Part shown: positions 1 through 9,018 of the stretch, one piece after another | Numbering within the stretch: the first letter of the stretch is position 1 | Layout of the letters: every line of letters begins with the position of its first letter | From: Agromyces salentinus | GTDB lineage: Bacteria; Actinomycetota; Actinomycetes; Actinomycetales; Microbacteriaceae | NCBI RefSeq assembly: GCF_009749395.1 | Contig: NZ_WBIR01000012.1 | Coordinates: 1-64,000 of the forward strand | Length of the DNA stretch: 64,000 nt | Reading direction: 5' to 3' | Translations under genes and position numbers: made by a program | The notes under the pieces: generated by a model | Told to the model about the DNA's origin: nothing | What the model saw: only the letters and a program-made list of their open reading frames with translations | Database searches by the model: none

Positions 1-209
1 GACCACCCCTAGCTTTTACTCCGCGCTCTGGGGGGGGGGGGGGTGGGGGGGGGGGGCGGCGGGGGGGCCCCCCCCCCCCGCCCCCCCCCCCACTCCCACG
101 TAACCCCCCGCGTCCGTGCATCCCATCGGCGTACCATCGGGGGGACGAACTCGCACAAGGGTGAGGTTTCTTCCACATGTCCACAACACCGAAGCGCGAG
201 GCCTGATCC
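1..209. other. Left edge: homopolymer tract and leader of the transporter operon
   Basis: No supportable gene lies here. The first 92 bases are dominated by G and C runs (listed separately). From about base 100 to 209 the sequence is ordinary high-GC leader before the first permease, with GAGG at about 198-201 as a possible ribosome binding site. The substrate-binding protein that normally precedes such permeases is not in the window. Confidence 0.5.
30..92. repeat. G-run/C-run homopolymer tract
   Basis: Bases 30-43 and 45-56 are uninterrupted G, followed by CGGC, seven G, twelve C, one G and eleven or more C. The G half is complementary to the C half, so it could fold into a long hairpin, and the G runs could form quadruplexes. 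Nothing else in the window resembles it. It may be an assembly or polymerase artefact at a contig end, or a true structured spacer between a binding-protein gene and its permeases. Confidence 0.7.
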
Positions 210-1139
210 ATGGCCGGATACATCGCGCGCCGACTGCTGCAGGCGATCCCTGTACTGCTCGGAACCACCTTCTTGATCTACTTCATGGTCTTCGCCATGC
301 CGGGCGACCCGATCGTCGCCCTCTTCGGCGAGAAGACCCCGCCCCCGCAGGTGCTCGAACGCATCCGCGAGGAGTACAACCTCGACCAGCCGTTCATCGT
401 CCAGTACTTCATCTTCCTCTTCGGCATCTTCCGCGGAGACCTGGGCACGTCGTTCTCCGGGCAGCCCGTCGCGAGCATCCTCGCCGACACGTTCCCGGTG
501 ACGCTCAGGCTGGCACTGCTCGCCGTCATCTTCGAGATGGTCGCGGGCATCACGGTGGGCCTCGTCTCCGGCCTGCGCAAGGGCGGCATCTTCGACGCCA
601 GCGCACTCGTGGTCAGCCTCATCCTCATCTCGCTGCCGGTCTTCGTGATCGCGTTCGTCGCGCAGTTCATCTTCGGCATCCAGCTGGGCTGGTTCCGAAC
701 GACCGTCGGCACCGGCGCACCGATACAGGACTTGATACTCCCGGCGCTCGTGCTCGCCACGATCAGCTTCGCGCAGATCAGCCGACTGACGAGGGCGTCA
801 GTCATCGACACGGACACGCAGGACTTCGTTCGCACCGCCGCGAGCAAGGGCCTGGCGCGTCGCCGCATCATCCCCGTGCACATCCTGCGCAACTCGCTGA
901 TCCCCGTCGTCACCTACCTCGCCGTCGACTTCGGCGTGCTCATGGTCGGCGCGACCGTCACCGAGGGCATCTTCAACGTCCCCGGCGTGGGACGAACCCT
1001 GTACCAGGCGATCATCCGCGGTGAGGGCCCCACGGTCGTCTCCTTCGTGACCGTCATGGTCCTGATCTACCTCGTGGTGAACCTGCTGGTGGATCTGATG
1101 TACGCCGTTCTCGACCCGAGGATCCGCTATGCCAAGTAA
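210..1139 (+). CDS. ABC transporter permease, DppB/OppB type
   Basis: Inner-membrane permease of a dipeptide/oligopeptide-type ABC importer, 309 aa, a normal length for the family. Seen: N-terminal helix (residues about 9-29) followed by the PGDP motif typical of DppB, several further hydrophobic helices, and the cytoplasmic EAA coupling loop at about residues 208-231 (RTAASKGLARRR...NSLIP), which contacts the ATPase. The ATG at 210 follows a GAGG at modest spacing. It overlaps the next permease by 11 bases, so the three genes form one operon. The substrate (peptide, nickel, sugar oligomer) cannot be told without the binding protein. Confidence 0.93.
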   Translation: MAGYIARRLLQAIPVLLGTTFLIYFMVFAMPGDPIVALFGEKTPPPQVLERIREEYNLDQPFIVQYFIFLFGIFRGDLGTSFSGQPVASILADTFPVTLRLALLAVIFEMVAGITVGLVSGLRKGGIFDASALVVSLILISLPVFVIAFVAQFIFGIQLGWFRTTVGTGAPIQDLILPALVLATISFAQISRLTRASVIDTDTQDFVRTAASKGLARRRIIPVHILRNSLIPVVTYLAVDFGVLMVGATVTEGIFNVPGVGRTLYQAIIRGEGPTVVSFVTVMVLIYLVVNLLVDLMYAVLDPRIRYAK

Positions 1140-2082
1140 CACCAGACCCGATCAGCAGCACTTCGTCGCACCGCTCGAGGAGACCCCGCTCGTCGCGATC
1201 GACAAGGTCAAGGCGGAGGGCAAGCCCACCAACCTCTGGACCGACGCGTGGCGCGACCTCAAGGGCCGCCCGATGTTCTGGATCTCCGCGGTCCTGATCC
1301 TCATCGTCGTGGTCGTCGCACTGTTCCCCGGCCTGTTCACGCAGGTGCCGCCGAACAACAACTGCCAGCTGGCCAACAGCAACGGCGCACCGACCGATGG
1401 GCACCCGCTCGGCTTCACCAAGCAGGGCTGCGACATCTACTCGCGCATCATCCACGGCACCTCGACCTCGCTCGCGGTCGGCCTCATCGTGACGTTCATC
1501 ATCGCGGTGCTCGGCATCGCGTTCGGTGCGTTCGCGGGCTTCTACGGCGGATGGGTCGACTCGGTGCTCTCGCGCCTCGGCGACATCTTCTTCTCGATCC
1601 CCTACATCCTCGCGGCCGTCGTCATCATGTCGGTGCTCTCGCAGTACGCGAACGTGTGGGTGATCTCGCTCGCCATCGGCATCTTCGCGTGGCCGGCCAC
1701 GGCCCGTGTGCTGAGAGCCGAGATCCTGAGGGTGAAGAACGCGGACTTCGTCATGGCGGCCACGGCGCTCGGCGTCTCCCGATTCCGGATCCTGCTGCGT
1801 CACGTCCTGCCGAACTCCCTCGCCCCCGTGATCGTCATCACCACGATCTCGCTCGCGTCGGCCATCGTCGCGGAGGCGACGCTGTCCTTCCTCGGTGTCG
1901 GCCTGCCCTCGACGACCATGTCGTGGGGCAATGACATCTCGGCCGCGCAGTTCGACCTGCGCACCGCGCCGCAGACCCTCATCCTGCCGTCGATCGCGCT
2001 CTCGATCACCGTGCTGAGCTTCATCATGCTCGGCGAGGTCGTCCGCGACGCACTCGACCCGAAGGCGAGGGCCCGTCGATGA
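1129..2082 (+). CDS. ABC transporter permease, DppC/OppC type
   Basis: Second permease of the importer, 317 aa. An N-terminal cytoplasmic tail of about 45 residues leads to a transmembrane helix (residues about 48-66), a periplasm-side loop containing two Cys (CQLANSN... and GCDIYSR) and then the conserved transporter core. The EAA loop MAATALGVSRFR...NSLAP is at about residues 205-230. It overlaps the upstream permease by 11 bases and its TGA overlaps the downstream ATG in ATGA, which indicates translational coupling. The cysteine pair in the outer loop is not something I can assign a role. Confidence 0.93.
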   Translation: MPSNTRPDQQHFVAPLEETPLVAIDKVKAEGKPTNLWTDAWRDLKGRPMFWISAVLILIVVVVALFPGLFTQVPPNNNCQLANSNGAPTDGHPLGFTKQGCDIYSRIIHGTSTSLAVGLIVTFIIAVLGIAFGAFAGFYGGWVDSVLSRLGDIFFSIPYILAAVVIMSVLSQYANVWVISLAIGIFAWPATARVLRAEILRVKNADFVMAATALGVSRFRILLRHVLPNSLAPVIVITTISLASAIVAEATLSFLGVGLPSTTMSWGNDISAAQFDLRTAPQTLILPSIALSITVLSFIMLGEVVRDALDPKARARR

Positions 2083-3845
2083 GCGAGACCACGAACGGAA
2101 CCGACGTGACCGCACAGAACCCCGCCGGTGAGCGTCCGATCCTCCAGATCAAGGACCTCCAGGTCGGCTTCACCACCCAGGACGGCCTGGTCAAGGCCGT
2201 CGACGGCGTCAACATCACCCTCTACCGCGGGCAGAGCCTCGCGATCGTGGGCGAGTCCGGCTCGGGCAAGTCCACGACCGCGCACGCGATCATCAACCTG
2301 CTCCCCGGCACCGGCCACATCTCCGGCGGCCAGATCCTCCTCGACGGCCAGGACCTCACCAAGGCCACGAAGAAGGAGATGGAGGCGATCCGCGGTCGCA
2401 AGATCGGCTTCGTCCCCCAGGACCCGATGTCCAACCTCAACCCGGTGTGGTCCATCGGCTTCCAGGTCGAGGAGGCCATCAAGGCCAACGGCATCGCCTC
2501 CGGTCGCAAGGAAGTGAAGGCCCGGGCGATCGAGGTGCTGAAGCAGGCCGGCCTGCAGGACGCCGATCGTCGCCTCAAGCAGTTCCCGCACCAGTTCTCC
2601 GGCGGCATGCGCCAGCGCGTGCTCATCGGCATGGGACTCGCGGCCGACCCGCAGTTGCTGATCGCCGACGAGCCGACCTCGGCGCTCGACGTCACGGTGC
2701 AGCGCGTCATCCTCGACCACCTCGAGTCGCTCACCCGTGAGCTCGGCACGACCCTGCTGTTCATCACCCACGACCTCGGCCTCGCCGCCGAGCGTGCCGA
2801 GCAGCTCGTGGTCATGTACAAGGGTCGCGTGGTCGAGTCCGGCCCGTCCGTCGAGATCCTGCAGAACCCGCAGCACCCGTACACGCAGCGCCTCGTCGCC
2901 GCGGCGCCGAGCCTCGCCTCGCGCCGCATCCAGGCGACTGGCAGCGTGCATGCGGCCGAGGCCGCCATGCAGGAGGGCGCCGAGTCCGCCGCAGGCGAGG
3001 AGATCGACCTCATCGCGACCGCGGAGGCACGCGCCGAGGCGCTCGCGGCCGCCGAGTCCGCCCCGCCCGCGATCACGGTCGAGAACCTCACCAAGGTGTT
3101 CAAGATCCGCGGTTCGGGTGAGTTCACGGCGGTCGACAACGTGTCGTTCCAGATCCCCAAGGGCACCACCATGGCGCTCGTGGGTGAATCGGGTTCGGGC
3201 AAGTCGACGGTGGCCAAGATGCTGCTGAAGCTCGAAGAGGCCACCTCCGGCAAGATCGTCGTCGGCGGCGAGGACCTCGCCAGCATGTCGGGCAAGCAGT
3301 TGTTCAACCTGCGCAGCCGCATGCAGCCGGTCTTCCAGGACCCGTACGGCTCGCTGAACCCGTTGCGCAACATCGGCAACACGATCTCGGAGCCGCTCTC
3401 CACGCACGGGGTCGGCGACCGCACCTCGCGCCGTGAGCGCGTGTTCGAGCTGCTCGACCAGGTCTCGCTGCCGCGCACGCTGGTCAGTCGCTACCCGAAC
3501 GAGCTGTCGGGCGGCCAGCGCCAGCGCATCGCCATCGCGCGCGCACTGGCGCTGAAGCCCGAGATCGTCGTGCTCGACGAGGCCGTCTCGGCGCTCGACG
3601 TGCTCGTTCAGGCCCAGATCCTGCGCCTGCTCGCCGACCTGCAGGGCGAGCTGGGCCTGACGTACCTGTTCATCACGCACGACCTCGCGGTCGTCCGCGT
3701 GATCGCCGATCACGTCTCCGTCATGCAGCGGGGCCGGATCGTCGAGGCCGCCGCGACCGACGACGTGTTCGACAACCCGCAGCAGCAGTACACGCAGGAC
3801 CTGCTCGCCGCCATCCCCGGCGCGAACATCGAGCTCGGCGCCTAG
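2079..3845 (+). CDS. Fused two-domain ABC ATPase, DppD-DppF type
   Basis: ATP-hydrolysing subunit energising the two permeases, 588 aa. It contains two complete nucleotide-binding domains in one chain. Domain 1: Walker A GESGSGKST at about 59-67, signature FSGGMRQR at about 173, Walker B LLIADEPTSALD at about 189-200. Domain 2: Walker A GESGSGKST at about 370, signature LSGGQRQR at about 475, Walker B IVVLDEAVSALD at about 495, where the usual DEP is DEA. A linker of about 45 residues rich in Ala/Glu joins them. In many bacteria these are two genes (DppD, DppF); the fusion is common in actinobacteria. It is the last gene of the operon, followed by a hairpin at 3879-3909. Confidence 0.93.
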   Translation: MSETTNGTDVTAQNPAGERPILQIKDLQVGFTTQDGLVKAVDGVNITLYRGQSLAIVGESGSGKSTTAHAIINLLPGTGHISGGQILLDGQDLTKATKKEMEAIRGRKIGFVPQDPMSNLNPVWSIGFQVEEAIKANGIASGRKEVKARAIEVLKQAGLQDADRRLKQFPHQFSGGMRQRVLIGMGLAADPQLLIADEPTSALDVTVQRVILDHLESLTRELGTTLLFITHDLGLAAERAEQLVVMYKGRVVESGPSVEILQNPQHPYTQRLVAAAPSLASRRIQATGSVHAAEAAMQEGAESAAGEEIDLIATAEARAEALAAAESAPPAITVENLTKVFKIRGSGEFTAVDNVSFQIPKGTTMALVGESGSGKSTVAKMLLKLEEATSGKIVVGGEDLASMSGKQLFNLRSRMQPVFQDPYGSLNPLRNIGNTISEPLSTHGVGDRTSRRERVFELLDQVSLPRTLVSRYPNELSGGQRQRIAIARALALKPEIVVLDEAVSALDVLVQAQILRLLADLQGELGLTYLFITHDLAVVRVIADHVSVMQRGRIVEAAATDDVFDNPQQQYTQDLLAAIPGANIELGA

Positions 3846-3878
3846 GCTCCGCTCGGCGCAGGCGCACCCGCGAACCGG

Positions 3879-3909
3879 ACGCCCGGCATCCTCCTCGGAT
3901 GCCGGGCGT
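3879..3909 (+). terminator. Terminator hairpin after the ABC operon
   Basis: Perfect 13-bp stem ACGCCCGGCATCC / GGATGCCGGGCGT with a 5-nt loop, 34 bases after the ATPase stop codon. There is no long U tract, as is usual in high-GC actinobacteria. The stem includes the recurrent GGCATCC/GGATGCC oligomer. Confidence 0.7.
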
Positions 3910-3925
3910 TCGTCGTTCCGCCGGG

Positions 3926-3960
3926 GTTCACAGGTGAACGGGGCATCCGCACGGTAGGCT
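3926..3960 (+). promoter_or_regulatory. typA promoter region with palindrome
   Basis: A perfect inverted repeat GTTCAC-AG-GTGAAC (3926-3939) lies 15 bases upstream of a TAGGCT -10-like hexamer (3955-3960), so it covers the -35 position. The TSS would leave a 5' leader of about 130 nt before typA. This may be an operator; I cannot name a regulator. Confidence 0.4.
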
Positions 3961-4096
3961 TGTCGGGCGCGTGCCGTCGATCTCGGCCACGCACTCCCAA
4001 AGACCTTTCACCAAAGCGCTTCCGCGTTCCCGTCGTGCCGCCCCTCGCGGCCGCGGGCCCGTCGCACGGAGCCCACCAGCCCAGAGGACCGAACAC

Positions 4097-6001
4097 ATGG
4101 CGAAGGCCACCCGCAACGACCTGCGCAACGTCGCGATCGTCGCTCACGTCGACCACGGCAAGACCACCCTGGTGGACGCGATGCTGAACCAGACCAACTC
4201 CTTCGACGCGCACGCGCACGTCGAGGAGCGGGCCATGGACTCGAACGAGCTCGAGCGCGAGAAGGGCATCACGATCCTCGCCAAGAACACGGCGATCACG
4301 TACAACGGCCTGCACGCGGGCGGCAACCCCATCACCATCAACGTCATCGACACGCCCGGCCACGCCGACTTCGGCGGTGAGGTCGAGCGCGGCCTCTCGA
4401 TGGTCGACGGCGTCGTGCTCCTCGTCGACGCGAGCGAGGGTCCGCTGCCGCAGACGCGCTTCGTGCTCCGCAAGGCGCTCGAGGCCCGCATGCCCGTCAT
4501 CCTCCTGGTGAACAAGACCGATCGGCCCGACGCGCGCATCGACGAGGTCGTCGCCGAGAGCCAGGACCTCCTCCTCGGCCTGGCCTCCGACCTCGCCGAC
4601 GACGTGCCCGACCTCGACCTCGACGCGATCCTCGACGTCCCCGTCGTCTACGCCTCCGGACGCAACGGCGCGGCCAGCCACACGAAGCCCGAGAACGGCG
4701 AACTGCCCGACAACGACGACCTCGAGCCGCTGTTCGAGGCGATCCTGCAGCACATTCCCGCGCCGACCTACGACGACGAGCACCCCCTGCAGGCGCACGT
4801 GACCAACCTCGACGCGTCGCCGTTCCTCGGCCGCCTCGCGCTGCTCCGCGTCTTCCACGGCACCATCAAGAAGGGCCAGACGGTCGCCTGGGTCAAGCAC
4901 GACGGCACGGTCCAGAACGTGCGCGTCACCGAGCTCTTCCTGACGAAGGCGCTCGACCGCTACCCGGCCGAGAGCGCCGGCCCCGGCGACATCGCCGTCG
5001 TGGCGGGCTTCGAGGACATCATGATCGGCGACACCCTCGCCGATGCCGAGGACGTGCGCCCGCTGCCGATCATCGCCGTCGACGAGCCGGCCATCTCGAT
5101 GACGATCGGCACGAACACCTCGCCGCTCGTCGGCAAGGTCAAGGGCCACAAGCTCACCGCTCGCATGGTGAAGGACCGCCTCGACCGCGAACTGGTCGGC
5201 AACGTCTCGCTCAAGGTCGTCGACATCGGACGCCCCGACTCGTGGGAGGTCCAGGGCCGTGGTGAGCTCGCCCTCGCCATCCTCGTCGAGCAGATGCGCC
5301 GCGAGGGCTACGAGCTGACCGTCGGCAAGCCGCAGGTGGTCACGAAGCAGGTCGACGGCAAGACCCACGAGCCCTACGAGCACCTCACGATCGACGCGCC
5401 CGAGGAGTACCTCGGCGCGATCACGCAGCTGCTCGCCTCGCGCAAGGGCCGCATGGACAACATGTCCAACCACGGCACTGGCTGGGTCCGCATGGAGTTC
5501 ATCGTCCCGAGCCGCGGCCTCATCGGCTTCCGCACCGAGTTCATGACCACGACGCGCGGCACCGGCATCGCGAACGCCATCTCGCACGGCTACGACGCGT
5601 GGGCCGGCCAGATCGTGACCCGCAACAACGGCTCGATCGTCGCCGACCGCTCGGGCGTCGTGACGCCGTTCGCGATCATCGCGCTCCAGGAGCGGATGAC
5701 CTTCTTCGTGAACCCGACCGAAGAGGTCTACGAGGGCATGGTCATCGGCGAGAACTCGCGCAACGACGACATGGACGTGAACATCACCAAGGAGAAGAAG
5801 CTGACGAACATGCGCCAGTCGACCTCCGACACGTTCGAGTCGATGACGCCGTCCCGCCAGCTCTCGCTCGAGGAGTGCCTCGAGTTCGCGCGTGAAGACG
5901 AGTGCGTCGAGGTCACCCCCGCCGCGGTGCGCATCCGCAAGGTCGAGCTCGACGCGACGGCACGTGCGCGCACGACCTCGCGCCTGAAGAAGCAGGGCTA
6001 G
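4097..6001 (+). CDS. typA: Ribosome-associated GTPase TypA/BipA
   Basis: Translational GTPase that binds the 70S ribosome and aids 50S assembly and stress growth (known for the family). 634 aa, slightly longer than E. coli BipA. G1 AHVDHGKTT sits near residue 15, G3 DTPGHADF near 77 and G4 NKTD near 137, followed by EF-G-like domains II, III and V and the BipA-specific C-terminus (TEEVYEGMVIGEN). An in-frame ATG-less extension to 3971 exists, but ATG 4097 begins exactly where homologues begin (MAKATRNDLRN) and has GAGGAC 7 bases before it. Single-gene unit with its own promoter and a strong terminator. Confidence 0.97.
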   Translation: MAKATRNDLRNVAIVAHVDHGKTTLVDAMLNQTNSFDAHAHVEERAMDSNELEREKGITILAKNTAITYNGLHAGGNPITINVIDTPGHADFGGEVERGLSMVDGVVLLVDASEGPLPQTRFVLRKALEARMPVILLVNKTDRPDARIDEVVAESQDLLLGLASDLADDVPDLDLDAILDVPVVYASGRNGAASHTKPENGELPDNDDLEPLFEAILQHIPAPTYDDEHPLQAHVTNLDASPFLGRLALLRVFHGTIKKGQTVAWVKHDGTVQNVRVTELFLTKALDRYPAESAGPGDIAVVAGFEDIMIGDTLADAEDVRPLPIIAVDEPAISMTIGTNTSPLVGKVKGHKLTARMVKDRLDRELVGNVSLKVVDIGRPDSWEVQGRGELALAILVEQMRREGYELTVGKPQVVTKQVDGKTHEPYEHLTIDAPEEYLGAITQLLASRKGRMDNMSNHGTGWVRMEFIVPSRGLIGFRTEFMTTTRGTGIANAISHGYDAWAGQIVTRNNGSIVADRSGVVTPFAIIALQERMTFFVNPTEEVYEGMVIGENSRNDDMDVNITKEKKLTNMRQSTSDTFESMTPSRQLSLEECLEFAREDECVEVTPAAVRIRKVELDATARARTTSRLKKQG

Positions 6002-6012
6002 TCCACCGAACA

Positions 6013-6053
6013 GGGCGGATGCCGCGGGCTCAGCGCCGCGGCATCCGCCCTTT
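6013..6053 (+). terminator. typA terminator
   Basis: Perfect 15-bp stem GGGCGGATGCCGCGG / CCGCGGCATCCGCCC with an 8-nt loop followed by TTT, 12 bases after the typA stop. Classical intrinsic terminator. Confidence 0.88.
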
Positions 6054-6228
6054 CGCATGCCGGGCAGGGCGTTTCGCGCGCCCGGGCCCCGCCGTTCGCG
6101 TGCCCGGCAGGGGCTCGCGTGAGCGCTCCCACGAGTCGCGCAGGAGAAGCTGAGGGTTTGTTCAGATTGGTAACTTACGGTTGGGAAGTTCGCCTGGACG
6201 CCCCCTACCGGAAACCCAGCACCACCAC

Positions 6229-7086
6229 ATGACTCTTCCCCCTCACGGCCGACGTGCGGCCGCGCGAGTTCGCGCGTCATCCGCCCGACGCCCCTCCGTT
6301 CCCCTGATCGCCTCATTCTCGGCCCGCGCCTCGTCGGCCGTCGCCGCGGTACCCGCATTCGGCCACCGCGTGCCGGCGCGTGCCGGGCTCGCGCTCTTCG
6401 CCCTCGCGACCGCCTTCGGCATGGCGCTCACCACGAGCACGCCGGCCGTCGCCGTGAGTGCGACCGACACGGCGCTCTCGGTGTACGCGCCCATCCAGAC
6501 CTCCTACGAGGACACCGTGCAGCTCCAGCCGCAGGTCATGGAGGTCGCGGGCGGAGCGCTCATCGCACCGATGCCCGCTGCGGGCTACGCCGTCGAGGCC
6601 GCGCCGCCGCCCATCACCTCGCAGGTGGCGAGCGTGGGGTCCGTGACCCTGCTCCGCGCCGAGCGCATCGTCTGGCCCGTGCTCAGCCCCGAGCGCACGA
6701 GCGACGGCTTCGGCCCGCGCAACGCCCCCTGCGCGGGGTGCTCCACGAACCACGACGGCACCGACTTCAACCCCGGCGCCGGCAGCCCGATCGTGTCGAT
6801 CGCCGACGGCGTCGTCGTGCTCGCCACCGAGAGCGGCGGCGGGCTCGGCGTGAACGTCGAGGTGCAGCACAACATCGGCGGCGAGCTCGTCACGTCCTCC
6901 TACGCGCACATGCAGAGCGGTTCGATGACCGTGGGGGTCGGACAGTCGGTGACCGCCGGCCAGCAGCTCGGCCGCGTCGGCTCGACCGGCCAGTCGACGG
7001 GACCGCACCTGCACCTCGAGATGTTCGGCGCCGACGGCGTGCGCTTCGACGGTCACGCCTGGCTCGCCATGCGCGTCACGGGCTGA
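6229..7086 (+). CDS. Secreted M23 (LytM-type) metallopeptidase
   Basis: Predicted zinc endopeptidase acting on peptidoglycan cross-bridges outside the membrane. 285 aa from ATG 6229. A long basic N-terminus (about 45 residues) precedes a hydrophobic helix (AGLALFALATAFGMAL, about 48-63), an unusually long signal-anchor arrangement. The C-terminal M23 domain (about residues 150-280) carries the metal ligands H and D in NHDGTDFNPG and the HLHLE motif, plus SSYAHM. Length and architecture fit a VanY/LytM-type cell-wall hydrolase. Start uncertain: a TTG at 6181 would add 16 residues, and neither start has a good ribosome binding site. Confidence 0.85.
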   Translation: MTLPPHGRRAAARVRASSARRPSVPLIASFSARASSAVAAVPAFGHRVPARAGLALFALATAFGMALTTSTPAVAVSATDTALSVYAPIQTSYEDTVQLQPQVMEVAGGALIAPMPAAGYAVEAAPPPITSQVASVGSVTLLRAERIVWPVLSPERTSDGFGPRNAPCAGCSTNHDGTDFNPGAGSPIVSIADGVVVLATESGGGLGVNVEVQHNIGGELVTSSYAHMQSGSMTVGVGQSVTAGQQLGRVGSTGQSTGPHLHLEMFGADGVRFDGHAWLAMRVTG

Positions 7087-7117
7087 CCGAGGGGCCGACG
7101 TCGTCGTGACCTCGGTC
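7085..7117. terminator. Convergent hairpin between M23 gene and enoyl-CoA hydratase
   Basis: GACCGAGG (7085-7092) pairs with CCTCGGTC (7110-7117) across a 17-nt loop, between two convergent stop codons. A modest bidirectional terminator candidate. Confidence 0.4.
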
Positions 7118-7124
7118 GCCGAGG

Positions 7125-7934
7125 TCAGCCGCGGCTGAAGCCCGGCGTGCGCTTCTCGAGGAACGCGGTGACGCCCTCGCGCATGTCGTCCGTGCCGAAC
7201 GAGTGCATGAACCCGTCGATCTCCAGCTCGACCGCCTCGCCGGTCGGCCTGCCTGCCGCGGCGACGAGCACGTGCTTGGCGTCGGCGACGGCCACGGGGG
7301 AGTTCTGGGCGATCAGGGCGATCGTCTCGCGGGCGCCCGCGAGCAGTGCATCCCGGTCGGGGAAGCGCCGCGCCACGAGTCCGGCCCGCACCGCCTCCTC
7401 CGTGTCGATGCGCCGCCCGGTGTAGATGAGTTCCCTGGCGCGCGCCGGTCCGACCACGCGGGGCAGCCGAACCGTGCCGCCGAAGCCGGGGATGAGCCCC
7501 AACCGGACCTCCGGCTGGCCGAAGGCCGAGGCATCCGTCGCGTAGATCAGGTCGCAGGCGAGCGCGAGCTCGAGGCCACCGCCCAGTGCGAAGCCGTCGA
7601 CGCACGCGATCACGGGCGCAGGGCATGCCTCGATGCGCTCGGCGACGCGGTGTCCGAGCCGCGCCATGCGTTCACCCTCCTCGGGCCCGCGACCCTGCAT
7701 GGCGGAGATGTCGGCGCCGGCGACGAACGCCCGCCCGCCCTCGCCGACGAGCAGCACGCCGCGAACGGATGCCGCGGCATCCGTGATCTGCACGAAGGCG
7801 GCGTCGAGGGCCTCGAGCACGTCGCCCGAGAGGGCGTTCAGCGCGCGCGGCCGGTCGATGGTCACGACGGCCACATCGCCGTCGACGTCGAGCCGGACTT
7901 CGGGCGCGGTCTCGGACTCGGGTGCGGTCATCAT
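7125..7934 (-). CDS. Enoyl-CoA hydratase/isomerase (crotonase family)
   Basis: Probable hydration of 2-enoyl-CoA in fatty-acid or branched-acid degradation, cytosolic. 269 aa. Seen: crotonase oxyanion-hole segment AFVAGADISAM at about residues 62-72, the second oxyanion/catalytic stretch IACVDGFALGGGLELA at about 100-115, and QPEVRLGLIPGFGGT at about 130-145 carrying a catalytic Glu. Start: two adjacent ATG codons at 7934 and 7931 preceded by GAGAGGA; a longer reading to 8006 lacks a ribosome binding site. No pathway partner is adjacent, so the substrate is open. Confidence 0.9.
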   Translation of the reverse strand: MMTAPESETAPEVRLDVDGDVAVVTIDRPRALNALSGDVLEALDAAFVQITDAAASVRGVLLVGEGGRAFVAGADISAMQGRGPEEGERMARLGHRVAERIEACPAPVIACVDGFALGGGLELALACDLIYATDASAFGQPEVRLGLIPGFGGTVRLPRVVGPARARELIYTGRRIDTEEAVRAGLVARRFPDRDALLAGARETIALIAQNSPVAVADAKHVLVAAAGRPTGEAVELEIDGFMHSFGTDDMREGVTAFLEKRTPGFSRG

Positions 7935-8096
7935 CGATCCTCTCGGCGGTCGGGCTTCCACGCTACGCCATGGGGCCCGGTGGGCCCGAGACCGGGGGCG
8001 TCCCATGGTCGGCGGCTGCGGCCGACGGTAGACTCCGTGCGGGGATCGGGCGTGCGCCCACGTCCGGCGATCCCGTCCAGCCCGCGAGGAGTCACG

Positions 8097-8588
8097 ATGC
8101 CATCTCCGTCCATCACCGCACGGATGCCGCGCACCGTCGTTCGGGCCACGCTCGCCGTGGCCACGGCCGGCCTCGCCGCCGGCCTCCTGACGGGCTGCTT
8201 CGCGAACCCGGTCGAAGACCTCGTCGAGAACGGCGTCGAGGACGCCATCAAGAGCGCGACGGGCAGCGACGTGAGCCTCGGCGGCGAGTTGCCCGAGGGC
8301 TTCCCGCCCGAGATCCCCATCGTCGACGGCGAGATCACCGTCGGCATGGGCACCGGCGACACCAACGGGTGGGTGGTGGTCGTGCAGTCCGACGAGGCGG
8401 ATCCCGCCGCCGCGGCGCGCACCGCGCTCGAGGGCGCCGGATTCGTCCAGGACACCTCGCTGTCGCAGGAGCAGCTCGACTCGCTCACCGGCGGCCGGCT
8501 CGATGCCTCGGTGTACACGAACGACCAGTACCGGGTGCTCCTGGCGCTGCAGGACGGCACCGTGTCGTACACGGTCACCCCGAAGTGA
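8097..8588 (+). CDS. Secreted lipoprotein, function unknown
   Basis: 163 aa. Signal peptide with lipobox LLTGC (Cys at about residue 36), so predicted to be anchored to the outer face of the membrane. The mature part is acidic and ends in a compact domain with [21 protein letters not shown] do not recognise the family. ATG 8097 has GAGGAG 6 bases upstream. Its TGA is overlapped by the GTG of the next gene (GTGA), so the pair is co-translated. Confidence 0.8.
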   Translation: MPSPSITARMPRTVVRATLAVATAGLAAGLLTGCFANPVEDLVENGVEDAIKSATGSDVSLGGELPEGFPPEIPIVDGEITVGMGTGDTNGWVVVVQSDEADPAAAARTALEGAGFVQDTSLSQEQLDSLTGGRLDASVYTNDQYRVLLALQDGTVSYTVTPK

Positions 8589-8983
8589 ACGACGCGGGGG
8601 CGAGCCTCGGCAGCCGCATCGGTACCCTGGTCGTCGCCTTCCTCATCGGCGCGCTCTACGGGACGCTCGGCACCGTCGGCCATCGCCAGGCCTGGACGAT
8701 CGGCGACGTCACGCTGCCGTGGGGTCTCGTCGCGGCGCTCGTCGGCGTGGCGGCACTTCTCGTGGCCTTCCGCATCTTCAGCGGCCGCCTCGTGGCCTCG
8801 GTCGTCGGCCTCGGCGTGATCATCATGGTCGGCATCCTCACGCTGGCCGGGCCGGGCGGCTCGGTGCTCGTGGTGGGCGACCTCACCGGCACCGTCTGGT
8901 CGATCGGTCCGGCGCTCGTCACGGTGTTCGTCGTGGCCTGGCCGAACCTGCCGGCGCGAACCGGCACGGCCGTCGCGGCATAG
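8585..8983 (+). CDS. Small four-helix membrane protein (DUF6113-like)
   Basis: 132 aa with four predicted transmembrane helices (residues about 10-30, 42-60, 66-88, 100-120) and very short loops. Resembles the small actinobacterial membrane proteins found next to the ferredoxin gene (DUF6113-type, from memory). Begins at GTG 8585 within GTGA overlapping the lipoprotein stop. Function unknown; proximity to fdxA is conserved as far as I recall but gives no mechanism. Confidence 0.75.
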   Translation: MNDAGASLGSRIGTLVVAFLIGALYGTLGTVGHRQAWTIGDVTLPWGLVAALVGVAALLVAFRIFSGRLVASVVGLGVIIMVGILTLAGPGGSVLVVGDLTGTVWSIGPALVTVFVVAWPNLPARTGTAVAA

Positions 8984-9018
8984 ACTGGGAGCCCCCCTCC
9001 GAAAGGACGCGAGCCACC

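Noticed and set aside
3971-4096. 42-residue N-terminal extension of TypA
   Set aside because: In-frame but Arg/Pro-rich, without homology to TypA, and overlapping the expected 5' leader; ATG 4097 has a ribosome binding site and the conserved N-terminus.
6001-6228. c-di-AMP (ydaO-type) riboswitch before the M23 peptidase gene
   Set aside because: Such riboswitches often precede actinobacterial wall-hydrolase genes. I looked for the conserved stems and saw only the typA terminator and unstructured sequence.
3842-6358. 838-codon open frame on the minus strand opposite typA
   Set aside because: Shadow of typA: composition is Arg/Asp/Val-rich repeats typical of the antisense of a high-GC gene, with no domain or ribosome binding site. 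Similar long shadows (opposite the ABC operon, rhlE, AdnA and the DUF2342 gene) were left out for the same reason.
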